A stretch of DNA of 64,000 nucleotides from Salinisphaera sp. T31B1 (GTDB taxonomy: Bacteria > Pseudomonadota > Gammaproteobacteria > Nevskiales > Salinisphaeraceae), in contig NZ_APNH01000001.1 of the NCBI RefSeq assembly GCF_040361275.1, positions 1,337,001 to 1,401,000 of the forward strand, written 5' to 3'. The translations under genes were made by a program, and so were the position numbers. Positions within the stretch are counted from its first letter, which is position 1, and each line of letters starts with the position of its first letter. Below are positions 33,673 to 42,314 of this stretch, piece by piece. The notes below the pieces were generated by a model. That model did no database searches, was not told the origin of the DNA, and saw only the letters and a list, made by a program, of their open reading frames with translations.

Positions 33673-34797
33673 ATGAGCGAGTCTGGATCGGAGCATCGCC
33701 GGGGCCCGGCGGGGGGATCGGCCCCGCGCTGGGCGGTAATCGGCATCTTCCTGATGCTGCTGCTGGCCGGCATAGCCTATGCACGGGATTTCCTCATGCC
33801 GGTGGTGCTGGCGTTTCTGCTGGCGCTGATCTTCAGCCCGATCCGGCGGTTTCTCGAACGGCGGCATATTCCGGTCGCGGTGTCGGCGTTTCTGATCGTC
33901 GGCGTGCTGGTGGCTGCGCTGGTCGGCGGGCTGTATTCCTTGTCCGGTCCGATTCGGGGATGGGTCGATCGGGCGCCGGAGATCGGCTACCAGGTCGAAC
34001 ATAAACTGCAGAAAGTCATGGGTTCGGCCAAGGCCGTGCTCGACGCGGGCAAGAAAGTCAACGAACTCACGACGCCCGGAGCCGGCGACAACGCCCAGGA
34101 AGTGGTCGTGCGCAAGCCAGGGGTAGTCGAGGGCGCGGCTTATCTCGCCCCGGGTATCGTCGGTCAGGCGCTGTTCACGCTGATCCTGCTGCTGTTTCTG
34201 CTGCTGTCCGGGGACATGTTCTATGAAAAGCTCGTCCACGTCCTGCCGACGTTCAAGGACAAGCGTCGGGCGATGACCATCGTGCACGATATCGAGCGCA
34301 AGCTATCGCATTATCTGTTGACCATCACCACCATCAATCTCGGCCTGGGCGTGGCCATCGGGCTGACGATGTGGGTGATCGGCATGCCCAATCCGCTGCT
34401 GTTCGGCGTCATCGGTTTCGTCTTCAACTACGTGCCGTATGTGGGGGCGGTCTCGGGCATCGTCATCGCCACCATCGTGGGGCTGATCAATTTCGATACC
34501 CTCGGCGCATCCATACTCCCCGGCCTGCTGTTCTTTGCGGCGACTACCATTGAGGGGCAGTTCATCACCCCTTACTTCGTCGGGCGACGCCTGGAGATGA
34601 ATGCGGTGGTGATCTTTCTGGCGGTCGCGCTCTGGGCCTGGTTATGGTCGATCATGGGCATGCTGATCGCGGTTCCGCTGCTGGTGACCATTCGTGTTTT
34701 CTGCGAGCACATTCCGGCGCTGGCCGGGCTCGGCGATTTTCTGTCGGCCCGGGGGTGCGAGAAAGAGCGCGACGACACGCCGGCCGTCAAAACCTGA
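33673..34797 (+). CDS. AI-2E family (TqsA/PerM-type) transporter, paralogue
   Basis: This 374-residue inner-membrane protein has the same architecture as the product of 29071-30231: RDFLMPVVLAFLLALIFSPIRRFLERRH at the start, a shorter soluble linker, GVIGFVFNYVPYVGAVSG, and IEGQFITPYFVGRRL near the end. The segment GDMFYEKLVHVLPTFKDKRR is nearly identical in DNA in both genes. ATG at 33673 is preceded by GGGGG. The transported compound is unknown. Its last bases overlap a dehydrogenase remnant on the other strand. Confidence 0.85.
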   Translation: MSESGSEHRRGPAGGSAPRWAVIGIFLMLLLAGIAYARDFLMPVVLAFLLALIFSPIRRFLERRHIPVAVSAFLIVGVLVAALVGGLYSLSGPIRGWVDRAPEIGYQVEHKLQKVMGSAKAVLDAGKKVNELTTPGAGDNAQEVVVRKPGVVEGAAYLAPGIVGQALFTLILLLFLLLSGDMFYEKLVHVLPTFKDKRRAMTIVHDIERKLSHYLLTITTINLGLGVAIGLTMWVIGMPNPLLFGVIGFVFNYVPYVGAVSGIVIATIVGLINFDTLGASILPGLLFFAATTIEGQFITPYFVGRRLEMNAVVIFLAVALWAWLWSIMGMLIAVPLLVTIRVFCEHIPALAGLGDFLSARGCEKERDDTPAVKT

Positions 34798-35269
34798 CGC
34801 CAGGCGACTCTGATTCCTGTATGACGCGTTCGAACGCCTCGGCATATTCCGGATGCCGGCGCGATCGCGCCGGCCGGTGGTGTATGAGGTCGTCCATTGC
34901 CCAGCGGGCGTGATATCGATCATCTTTGATGATCCCCGCGGCGTCCGGCCACACGATATAGAAGTCGTTCGCCACCAGGCCGGCCAAGAGCTGGTCGACC
35001 ACCGGATCGGCGGTCCACGCTTCGAGCGGGCGCTGTGTGTGGCGTGTACCGGACGGGTCGGTATCGATGCACCCCGGGCACCACCTCCACAACAGAGACA
35101 TCGAGGCCATGGCCGATCACGTCGACCCGCTGCCCGGCGACGGGGCATGGATCTCGACTTCGGCCGCGGTCGGTTCGAGCGCCTCGCTGGGCAGTTCGGC
35201 CCCGATGACGCTCGCTGCGCCGGCAATCACGGCCGTGCGGTCAGCCGACAGGCCGGGGTGTCGATTCAT
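34787..35269 (-). pseudogene. Broken short-chain dehydrogenase gene
   Basis: Read from ATG 35269 on the minus strand, the first frame gives an SDR-like nucleotide-binding start (RTAVIAGAASVIGAEL) and then stops within about 50 codons. A second frame encodes an SDR-like C-terminus (ANDFYIVWPDAAGIIKDDR, then RWAMDDLI and HPEYAEAFERVIQE), ending at 34787. The catalytic middle part (the YxxxK region) is missing, so this is an internally deleted and frameshifted gene. Its tail overlaps the 3' end of the convergent AI-2E-family gene by 11 bases. Confidence 0.6.
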
Positions 35270-35377
35270 GAGCGGTCTTCTGCAAGACGGAACGGGCTGA
35301 TCGCGACGCCACGGACCTATATCGGGTGCTTAATATCTTTGGTGCATCGTGGATCGCGCCGCCGTGAAGCTCACCGA

Positions 35378-35412
35378 CAAAAAAGCCGCCGCCGGATAGG
35401 CCGGCGGCGGCT
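35378..35412 (-). terminator. Rho-independent terminator of the glycine-zipper gene
   Basis: On the minus strand a perfect 12-bp stem (AGCCGCCGCCGG with its complement) and a 5-base loop are followed by six T. It lies about 47 bases after the glycine-zipper gene stop. Confidence 0.85.
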
Positions 35413-35458
35413 TGTCTGATACCGAGCGACCAAGGCGGTCGTTCGGTCGACGCATGGG

Positions 35459-35767
35459 CTAATCGTGGCCGCGGTGCCGGCCGTGATCGTGATGGTCGCG
35501 GTGGCCGTGGCGATGGTCATGATCATCGTAATCACGGCGGTCGCCATCGTTGGTGATATAGGTGCCGCCCGCCGCACCGGCAGCACCGCCCAGTACGGCA
35601 CCGGTCTTGCCGCCGACTTCGTTGCCGATGGCTGCACCGGCCGCGCCGCCCAGGCCGCCGCCGATGGCGGAATCGACGGTGTCGTCGTCCAGTGCCAGGG
35701 CCGGCGCGCTGACCAGTATGCCCAGCAGCGCGACAGCGGCGATCGAGTTACGGAAATTGTTCTTCAT
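35459..35767 (-). CDS. Glycine-zipper envelope protein with His/Asp-rich tail
   Basis: This 102-residue protein is a paralogue of the one at 27040-27366. It has signal peptide MKNNFRNSIAAVALLGILVSAPALA, then the zipper GGGLGGAAGAAIGNEVGGKTG with GGAAGAAGG. The tail DRRDYDDHDHRHGHRDHHDH is strikingly His/Asp-rich and could bind transition metals such as Zn, Ni or Cu; the other copy has Arg/Tyr there instead. GGGAGGA precedes the ATG and a strong terminator follows. Location is probably periplasm or outer membrane. No metal-resistance genes adjoin. Confidence 0.75.
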   Translation of the reverse strand: MKNNFRNSIAAVALLGILVSAPALALDDDTVDSAIGGGLGGAAGAAIGNEVGGKTGAVLGGAAGAAGGTYITNDGDRRDYDDHDHRHGHRDHHDHGRHRGHD

Positions 35768-36150
35768 GGCTGTCCTCCCATCGATACGGCCTACGTACGC
35801 CCGCCGAATCGGCCGGCCTGTACGAAAGTCGTTTGAATTGTTCAATCGTAATTTAACGATTGTCGCTTAATCCTGTCTGAACATGGCGCCACTGCCCTAG
35901 GTGTTGCGTGTACGGCGTCGGGCGGACACGACCGGTCTTCGGCCGTTCAGCCGCGACGGGCGGATATTCGCGGTTGAGCCGACGGTGCCTGTGAGGTACC
36001 GATGAAACACCTGCCGGCCGTCGTAGCCGCGCGGCTCGTTGCGGCCACTCATGCGATGCCAGGACGATCATGGTCAGGTCGCGGCCTGCGCCGACGCGAC
36101 CTGGCCATGACTCGTCATCACCGGAGGTTTCGCGGGCAGGGCGGCACGGG
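35768..36150. other. Intergenic upstream of the zipper gene and downstream of encapsulin
   Basis: About 380 bases. Near the zipper start there is an AT-richer stretch (about 35835-35875) likely to hold its promoter. The main structure is the long hairpin at 36068-36110. No gene is recognised. Confidence 0.6.
36068..36110. repeat. Long intergenic stem-loop
   Basis: TCATGGTCAGGTCGCG (36068-36083) and its near-complement (36095-36110) form a 16-bp stem with a single G-T pair and an 11-base loop. It lies 41 bases after the encapsulin stop. It has no U-run, so it may be an mRNA-stabilising 3' hairpin or a dispersed repeat rather than a simple terminator. Confidence 0.55.
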
Positions 36151-36954
36151 TCAGCCGTGGCGTAGCGCCACCGCTGCCTCGGGCCCGAACACCAGGGCGG
36201 TGAAACTTTCCTGGATATACAGCTGTACGGTCGATTCGTTATGGCTGCTGTAGCCGATCGAAAAATCCTGACCGACGTGCAGTTCGAAGTCGCCGCCGCG
36301 CAGACTGACGATGACGGCGCCGTCGACCGCCGGTGCCCAGACGATCGGGCCCTTGAGCAGACGCTGGACATGGTCCATGACCGGGTAACCGTGTTCGGTG
36401 GTGCGGTTGAGTTCGGTATGACAGCGCGGTCCCAGAGCGATCGCATAGGGCCCGTCGACGCCGGCGCTGCGCAGGCGGTTGGTGGCTTCGGCGACCAGTG
36501 CCGGGTAGCGGGAATAATCGTCCCCGATGGCTAGCGGCTCGTGTTCGGCTGCGCTCATGACGCCCTCGATGCCCGCGGCGGCGTAGCCGTTGAAGATCGC
36601 GCCGTCCTCCATGAGCGCCGCCTTGCGTGCGGCGTCGGTGACCGCCTCCAGGTCGATATCGGAGGCCCCGCGAGCCGCGGCCTCAAGTTCGTCGCGGTCT
36701 ATCTCGAAGGGGACACGCGATTCGATCAGCGGCTGGACCACGCGCTGGCGCAAGCGGGCGCCGGTTACCGGCGCGTCGTTCAGCGCTCGGACACGGCCGA
36801 GGTTGACCGCGGCATGGTCCCAGCCATGCGGGCCGGAGAAATCGAACAACTTGCGTCCAGCGAGCATGCGCTTGAGCGTCTGTCTCGCCTCCTCGTCGAT
36901 CTCGGCCCAGGCGGCGGGGGTGATCGGTGCCAGTTCGCGGTGCAGGTGATTCAT
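36151..36954 (-). CDS. Encapsulin shell protein (family 1)
   Basis: This 267-residue HK97-fold protein belongs to the encapsulin/linocin family. It starts MNHLHRELAPITPAAWAEIDEEARQTLKRMLAG, has FDFSGPHGWDHAAVNLG, a central DGAIFNGYAAAGIEG, and near the C-terminus HVGQDFSIGYSSHNESTVQLYIQESFTALV, all typical of family-1 shells. Such proteins self-assemble into icosahedral nanocompartments. Its start overlaps the cargo gene by four bases (ATGA), so shell and cargo are translationally coupled. Confidence 0.93.
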   Translation of the reverse strand: MNHLHRELAPITPAAWAEIDEEARQTLKRMLAGRKLFDFSGPHGWDHAAVNLGRVRALNDAPVTGARLRQRVVQPLIESRVPFEIDRDELEAAARGASDIDLEAVTDAARKAALMEDGAIFNGYAAAGIEGVMSAAEHEPLAIGDDYSRYPALVAEATNRLRSAGVDGPYAIALGPRCHTELNRTTEHGYPVMDHVQRLLKGPIVWAPAVDGAVIVSLRGGDFELHVGQDFSIGYSSHNESTVQLYIQESFTALVFGPEAAVALRHG

Positions 36955-37334
36955 GACCGACCCCGCAGACTGCCGATGCCCAGTGATCCATCCCCGGCGG
37001 CCGTGCCCGGCGCAGCACCGGTATCGGTCATGGCCGCATCCTCGGCGTCGACAATATCCCCCTCGGCGAACAGATAGGTCCGCATCTGTGCATCGAGCGC
37101 CGGATCACGACGACGCAGCCACTCCAGCGTCATCATGGCGTGTTCCTTCTCCTCGTCCCGATTATGGGCGAGCAACGCCTTGAGCGCGGGGTCGTCTGCC
37201 GCGTCGATACGCTGGCTGTACCAGTCGATGGCCTCCAGCTCTTCCATGAGCGAGACGATGCCGCGGTGGGCCTCCAGCGTCTCGGCGGACAACAGCTCGA
37301 TGGGTTCGTGATAAGTGCCGCTCGATTCAGCCAT
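36951..37334 (-). CDS. Encapsulated ferritin-like protein, cargo of the encapsulin
   Basis: This 127-residue EncFtn oxidises Fe(II) and passes iron into the encapsulin lumen. Residues known from Rhodospirillum rubrum EncFtn are at identical positions: Glu32, Trp38, Tyr39, Glu62 and His65 (within EELEAIDWYSQR and HNRDEEKEHAMM). The two-helix domain ends near residue 95. A flexible linker rich in Ala, Gly and Asp then leads to the targeting tail SLGIGSLRG, which docks inside the shell. GGAG precedes the ATG. With the shell gene this forms a two-gene iron-storage operon. Confidence 0.93.
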   Translation of the reverse strand: MAESSGTYHEPIELLSAETLEAHRGIVSLMEELEAIDWYSQRIDAADDPALKALLAHNRDEEKEHAMMTLEWLRRRDPALDAQMRTYLFAEGDIVDAEDAAMTDTGAAPGTAAGDGSLGIGSLRGRS

Positions 37335-37513
37335 GTCGGTCTCCGATGAAACAACAGGTCCTCATGATTTAAGCAGCCGTCGCGATGTCGTCAAGTTCGG
37401 GGCGCTCGACCGGGGGTAGGTGTGCGACTGGCTGTCCAGCCGGCGCGGTTCGGCTATGGTTAAGTCTTCAATTTGCCAGCCGCCGCTGCCGCTGCGGTTG
37501 CATCGAGCCAAGC

Positions 37514-37990
37514 ATGTCCCGAACGCCCCGTGTACTGAGTCTTTGGCGCACCGCCTCCAGCAAACCTGGCGGGCGGTGGCTGTTCAGCCGAGCGGTGTGC
37601 CTGCGCGCGCCGTACTTCGCCAGCATTCGCCCGCTGGTACACAGGGTCGAGCCGGGGCATGTCGAAGTCTCGATTCGCAAACGGCGTGCGGTCGCCAACC
37701 ATATCGGCACGGTACACGCGATCGCGATGTGCAATATGGCCGAACTCGCCGCGGGCGTGTTGACCGAGGTCACGCTCTCCACCGAACAGCGCTGGATTCC
37801 GCGCGGCATGACGGTCGAGTATCTGAAAAAGGCAGCGACGGATCTGAGCGCCACCGCGTACACCGACGCCACGGTCGGCCTCGCTGAAAGCGCCGCCTAT
37901 CCGGTGACGGTGGATATTCGCGACGCGCGCGGCGAGACGGTCTGCCGTGCCGTGATCGAGATGTGGGTTTCGCCGGCCAGCCGCCGATGA
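37514..37990 (+). CDS. Hotdog-fold DUF4442 protein, thioesterase-like
   Basis: This 158-residue protein has the DUF4442/YiiD-C pattern: NHIGTVHAIAMCNMAELAAGVLTE (hotdog helix), IPRGMTVEYLKKAATDLSATA, then VDIRDARGETVCRAVIEMWVS. Members are thought to act on acyl-CoA or acyl-ACP; the catalytic residue is not certain. Its stop overlaps the start of a lipoprotein gene (ATGA). Transcription diverges from the encapsulin operon. Confidence 0.72.
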   Translation: MSRTPRVLSLWRTASSKPGGRWLFSRAVCLRAPYFASIRPLVHRVEPGHVEVSIRKRRAVANHIGTVHAIAMCNMAELAAGVLTEVTLSTEQRWIPRGMTVEYLKKAATDLSATAYTDATVGLAESAAYPVTVDIRDARGETVCRAVIEMWVSPASRR

Positions 37991-38772
37991 ATACGCCAGG
38001 TTGGCGCCGGCGAGCGGCGCGCCAGACCGTGTTCGGCGTGATCCTGCCCGCGCTCGTTCTGACGGGCTGTGCATTGTTTCGTAGTCCACCGCCGGCAACC
38101 GTTTTTGCCGATGTGGCCGACCGGCCGGTGCGATTTACACAGGGTTTCGATGCCGACGCCGAGCGCGTGAGCGTTGTGTATCGCGATCCGGCCGACTATG
38201 AAGCCTATCTCGCCATCCACGGCGCTACGGCCGAGCAGGCCCGCGCAGAGATGGTCTATCTGGTCGCCAACGGCCGACAGACGGCGCTGGAGTTCGCGCA
38301 CTACGATCTGGCCGGACTGAATATGGGCTGGCGATTCAACGCGCGTCCAGCGGTCCAGACATCTGCCGCGGTGAGCCTGCTCCGGCGCGAGCCCGGGGCG
38401 TTGCGTTATCAGCGTTATCGACACACCGGTGGCGCGGGCGAGCGTGGCTGCGTGAGTTTTGTGGGAACGTGGGACACGGTCGCCGAGGATCCGCTTCACC
38501 GGCCCGGGCGCGCGCTGTTCGGCTATTACTGCAGCGCCATCGGTCAACCGCTCGACGATGCCGCCGCGCGCGACGTCCTCGGCAGTCTGGCGATCACCGA
38601 CGATACCCCGGAGCGCACTTATTTCGGCGACGTGCTGACCCGGGACCCGGCGGCGCTGGCGCGTGCCCGTGGCATCGGACCGGGCGTACCCGGCTCGGCC
38701 GGCCGGGCGGACTTTCCGCTTCACTACAGCCGTTACTACACCGTCGGCGGGACCGGCGATGCCCTGTATTGA
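37987..38772 (+). CDS. Lipoprotein of unknown function
   Basis: This 261-residue protein has lipobox VLTGC (Cys28) after a twin-arginine-containing but otherwise Sec-like signal. It contains two widely spaced cysteines (ERGCVSFVGTW and FGYYCSAIG), which could form a disulfide. No family is recognised. Its overlap with the DUF4442 gene suggests co-expression, perhaps in lipid or envelope metabolism. Confidence 0.68.
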   Translation: MNTPGWRRRAARQTVFGVILPALVLTGCALFRSPPPATVFADVADRPVRFTQGFDADAERVSVVYRDPADYEAYLAIHGATAEQARAEMVYLVANGRQTALEFAHYDLAGLNMGWRFNARPAVQTSAAVSLLRREPGALRYQRYRHTGGAGERGCVSFVGTWDTVAEDPLHRPGRALFGYYCSAIGQPLDDAAARDVLGSLAITDDTPERTYFGDVLTRDPAALARARGIGPGVPGSAGRADFPLHYSRYYTVGGTGDALY

Positions 38773-38975
38773 GCGGGGATCGCCTGGTTGTAGGCCCGCA
38801 ATGGCGCGCGGCGATCTGCATTCATGACATGAATGTCGGATATCACGCGCATTGACTTTTCGTATTCGCAGGCGCCCCCTAGAATGGCGGCATCCGGTGA
38901 TCGTGCCGCCGACCGACGGCTGTCAGACGGCGTATCGCCCGAGCCGGGCCTATCTTTCAAGCGAGAGGATTGACG

Positions 38976-40574
38976 ATGTCACAGTATTCCAAGGACGTGG
39001 ACGCGATTGCGTCGCTGCGTGATAACCAGAACGGCGGCTGGGAGGCAATCAACCCCGAGCACGCCGCGCGTCTGCGCGCCCAGAACCGTTTCCACACCGG
39101 TCTGGATATCGCCAAGTACACCGCCAAGATCATGCGTGAAGACATGGCGGCCTACGACAAGGATTCGTCCAAGTACACGCAATCCCTGGGTTGCTGGCAC
39201 GGGTTCATCGGCCAGCAGAAGGCCATCTCGATCAAGAAGCATTTCGGCACCTTAAAAGGCCGTTATCTGTATCTGTCGGGCTGGATGGTTGCCGCGCTGC
39301 GCTCGGAGTTCGGCCCGCTGCCTGACCAGTCCATGCACGAGAAGACCACCGTGCCGATGCTGATCGAGGAGCTCTACACCTTCCTCAAGCAGGCCGATGC
39401 GTGGGAGCTCAACCATTACTTCCGTGATCTGGAGGCGGCGAAGGAAGCCGGTGACGAGGTCAAGGCGAAGAAGGCGCAGGAACAGATCGACAACTTCGAG
39501 ACCCATGTCATTCCGATCATCGCCGATATCGATGCCGGCTTCGGCAACGAAGAGGCCACCTACCTGCTGGCCAAGAAGATGATCGAGGCCGGTGCCTGCG
39601 CGATCCAGATCGAAAATCAGGTCTCGGACGTCAAACAGTGCGGCCATCAGGATGGCAAGGTCACCGTGCCGCATGCCTCGTTCCTGGCCAAGATCAATGC
39701 CGTGCGCTATGCGTTCCTGGAGCTGGGCGTGGACGACGGCGTCATCGTCGCCCGTACCGATTCGCTGGGTGCCGGCCTGACCCAGCAGATTGCGGTCTCC
39801 AACGAGCCGGGTGACCTGGGTGACCAGTACAACAGCTTCCTCGACGGCAAGGAAATCACCGACGCCGCCGAGATCACGCCGAACGACGTGGTGATCAAGC
39901 AGGGCGACAAGCTGGTCGCGGTCAAGCGTCTGGCCTCCGGCCTGTTCGAGTTCAAGAAGGGCACCGGCGTGGATCGCGTCGTGCTGGACTGCATCACCAG
40001 CCTGCAGAACGGTGCGGACCTGCTGTGGATCGAGACCGAGAAGCCGCACGTGAAGCAGATCGCCTCCATGGTCGATCGTATTCGCGAGGTGGTTCCGGAT
40101 GCCAAGCTCGTCTACAACAACAGCCCGTCGTTCAACTGGACGCTGAACTTCCGCCAGCAGGTGTACGACGCCTGGGCCGAACAGGGCAAGGATGTGTCGG
40201 GCTACGACCGCGATCAGCTCATGAACGTGAAGTACGACGACACCGAGCTGGGCAAGCTCGCCGACGAATGGACGCGGGATTTCCAGGCGGAAGGCTCGGC
40301 CAAGGCCGGCATCTTCCATCACCTGATCACGCTGCCCACCTACCACACGGCGGCCCTGTCGACCGATCAGCTCGCCAAGGGCTACTTCGGCGATCTCGGC
40401 ATGCTGGCTTACGTGGAGGGCGTCCAGCGCGTCGAGATCCGCGAAGGCATTGCCACGGTCAAGCATCAGGACATGGCCGGTTCCAACATCGGCGATGACC
40501 ACAAGGAGTTCTTCTCGCGCGAAGGCGCGCTGAAGGCCGGCGGCAAGGACAACACCATGAACCAGTTCGGCTAG
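38976..40574 (+). CDS. aceA: Isocitrate lyase
   Basis: This 532-residue isocitrate lyase of the long Pseudomonas-type class splits isocitrate to glyoxylate and succinate, allowing growth on acetate or fatty acids. The catalytic loop is VKQCGHQDGKV with Cys222 (KQCGH rather than the enterobacterial KKCGH). PIIADIDAGFGN and the C-terminal IFHHLITLPTYHTAALS are as expected. A GAGAGG site precedes the ATG by 7 bases. Malate synthase is not in the window. A strong terminator follows, so it is a single-gene transcript. Confidence 0.95.
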   Translation: MSQYSKDVDAIASLRDNQNGGWEAINPEHAARLRAQNRFHTGLDIAKYTAKIMREDMAAYDKDSSKYTQSLGCWHGFIGQQKAISIKKHFGTLKGRYLYLSGWMVAALRSEFGPLPDQSMHEKTTVPMLIEELYTFLKQADAWELNHYFRDLEAAKEAGDEVKAKKAQEQIDNFETHVIPIIADIDAGFGNEEATYLLAKKMIEAGACAIQIENQVSDVKQCGHQDGKVTVPHASFLAKINAVRYAFLELGVDDGVIVARTDSLGAGLTQQIAVSNEPGDLGDQYNSFLDGKEITDAAEITPNDVVIKQGDKLVAVKRLASGLFEFKKGTGVDRVVLDCITSLQNGADLLWIETEKPHVKQIASMVDRIREVVPDAKLVYNNSPSFNWTLNFRQQVYDAWAEQGKDVSGYDRDQLMNVKYDDTELGKLADEWTRDFQAEGSAKAGIFHHLITLPTYHTAALSTDQLAKGYFGDLGMLAYVEGVQRVEIREGIATVKHQDMAGSNIGDDHKEFFSREGALKAGGKDNTMNQFG

Positions 40575-40622
40575 GAGCCAACTCATGGTGGCGTAGCGAC
40601 GGTTCGGCCGTTGTCGTCCAAG

Positions 40623-40653
40623 AAAAAGGCGGGGCCTCGGCCCCGCCTTTTTT
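40623..40653 (+). terminator. Rho-independent terminator of isocitrate lyase
   Basis: AAAAAGGCGGGGCC with its complement forms a long GC-rich stem with a two-base gap at the centre, followed by six T. The A-run on the other side makes it usable for the convergent gene as well. Confidence 0.9.
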
Positions 40654-40693
40654 GTGCATCTTTCGCGGGCAGCCCGCGGGCGCGACCCGTGGA

Positions 40694-41233
40694 TCAGCCC
40701 TGTTCGGACACCGATACGCGGCGGGCATGACGGTTGCGGACCAGCGCATGGAACACGACCGCGCCCACGACCATGCCCAGTGCCGCGCCGATGGCACCGG
40801 CCATGGCCAGGGTGATCAGCGAAATCAGGAGTACCAGCCCGGCCACGATCTGCCAGGCGGCAAGGCCCGCCGGCTGCCAGGCCCCGATATAGAATGCGCG
40901 CAGGGCCGCCGCGCTCAAGCCGGCCACGAAGGCCACTCCGAAAACGCCGGCGCCGTCCATGGCGTGATCGCCGGACCAGTTGAGCGTCGCCAGAATCGCG
41001 AACACCGCGAGCGACCACCCCAGACACACGAGGAAGAAATCGATCTCTCGCTGCATGCCGGAACGTTGGCGGCCGTTTCCCGCCAGGCCGGCGCCGGCTT
41101 CATGTCGCTGCTCGGCATTGCCGAGCATATCGGCAAGCAACTCTCGCTCGCGCTCGTCGAAGGTCGTGTCCCCGTTGTCTTTCATGGCGGCCAGCTTGCG
41201 GCGGATCGCCTGCAGGTCTTCGTCGAGCGTCAT
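40694..41233 (-). CDS. Membrane protein of unknown function
   Basis: This 179-residue protein has a charged N-terminal 60 residues (DLQAIRRKLAAMKDNGDTTFDERERELLADML), then four hydrophobic segments. The family is not recognised. It converges on aceA and shares its terminator. The 299 bases upstream (41234-41532) hold no other gene that I can support. Confidence 0.6.
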   Translation of the reverse strand: MTLDEDLQAIRRKLAAMKDNGDTTFDERERELLADMLGNAEQRHEAGAGLAGNGRQRSGMQREIDFFLVCLGWSLAVFAILATLNWSGDHAMDGAGVFGVAFVAGLSAAALRAFYIGAWQPAGLAAWQIVAGLVLLISLITLAMAGAIGAALGMVVGAVVFHALVRNRHARRVSVSEQG

Positions 41234-41532
41234 GCCTGTCTCCTTGTCGGTATGCCTTCACAATCGGCCTTGCATTCTGGCACGCCACGTGGGCCGAATT
41301 CCTTTCGCGTTGTTGTATGAAGCGATCGGCGCGGTGACTGAGCCGCGGTTTTTTGGTCCGGTTTTCTCCGATGTTCGCTGCTGAAACCACGCTTTTAGCG
41401 GCAATCACGCCGGACGTGCCACGACGAGGGGGCGACGAACGTCCGCCCGGGTTGTCGTCGACAGTGCGCGATGGCGATATTTCCATGCCCTGGGCTGGCC
41501 GCCAGCCGCCGTGCGCGCGATACTGGGTGACC

Positions 41533-42258
41533 ATGACTGATCCAGCCCAGCCTGCCAGACCCTCGCTTTTGCCCAACGGCATTACTCGCGAGGTGCTGGA
41601 ACGCGACGGTATTCGACATGCCATGTCGCAACGCCACCCGGAAGTGGCATTGAACAGCGACGACGCCATTCGCGCGTCCATGCAGCGCATGCTCGCCACT
41701 AGGCCCGCCCCCGTGGATCCGACAGACGGCGTCTGGCTTTTCGCTTACGGTTCGTTGCTTTGGAACCCGTGTGTGCCGGTGGCCGAACGGCGCATGGCGC
41801 GGCTATACGGCTTTCATCGCGATTTCCAGCTGAAGCTGACTTATGCCCGGGGTTCCCCCGAAGCGCCGGGCATGATGCTCGGCATCGTGCCCGGCGGCTC
41901 CTGCCGCGGCGTGGCGCTGCGCGTAATCGGCGACGACCTGGAACACGAGCTGCTGATGGTCTGGCGGCGCGAGATGCTCACCGGCGTCTACAAGCCGCGA
42001 TGGGTGGAACTTCGACCGGACGACGGCGGCCCGCGATTGTGGTCCATCGCGTTTGTCGTCGACCCGGCGCATCCGTGCTACTGCGGCCGGCTCGATGACG
42101 ATGATGTGGTCGCATTGCTGGCCACCGGCCACGGCATGATCGGGGCGAGCGCGGAGTATCTGCACAATACCGTCGGCCATCTCGACGAGCAGGGCATTGT
42201 CGATCGTCGGCTGCGCGCGTTGCAGCAACGGGTATGCGACTGGCCGGGCGCGCGTTGA
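41533..42258 (+). CDS. chaC: ChaC-type gamma-glutamylcyclotransferase
   Basis: This 241-residue protein has the ChaC fold opening VWLFAYGSLLWNPC (YGSL substrate loop), then YGFHRDFQLKLTYARGSPEAPG and the catalytic Glu in LLMVWRREMLTGVY. It should degrade glutathione to 5-oxoproline and Cys-Gly in the cytoplasm. The start is uncertain: an upstream in-frame ATG at 41485 would add 16 residues. It is convergent with the DUF4186 gene. Confidence 0.87.
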   Translation: MTDPAQPARPSLLPNGITREVLERDGIRHAMSQRHPEVALNSDDAIRASMQRMLATRPAPVDPTDGVWLFAYGSLLWNPCVPVAERRMARLYGFHRDFQLKLTYARGSPEAPGMMLGIVPGGSCRGVALRVIGDDLEHELLMVWRREMLTGVYKPRWVELRPDDGGPRLWSIAFVVDPAHPCYCGRLDDDDVVALLATGHGMIGASAEYLHNTVGHLDEQGIVDRRLRALQQRVCDWPGAR

Positions 42259-42314
42259 CCACCGGCGTCGAAAGCGTTGTCAACGCAAGCGTGGCGAACG
42301 TCGGCCAGAACCGC

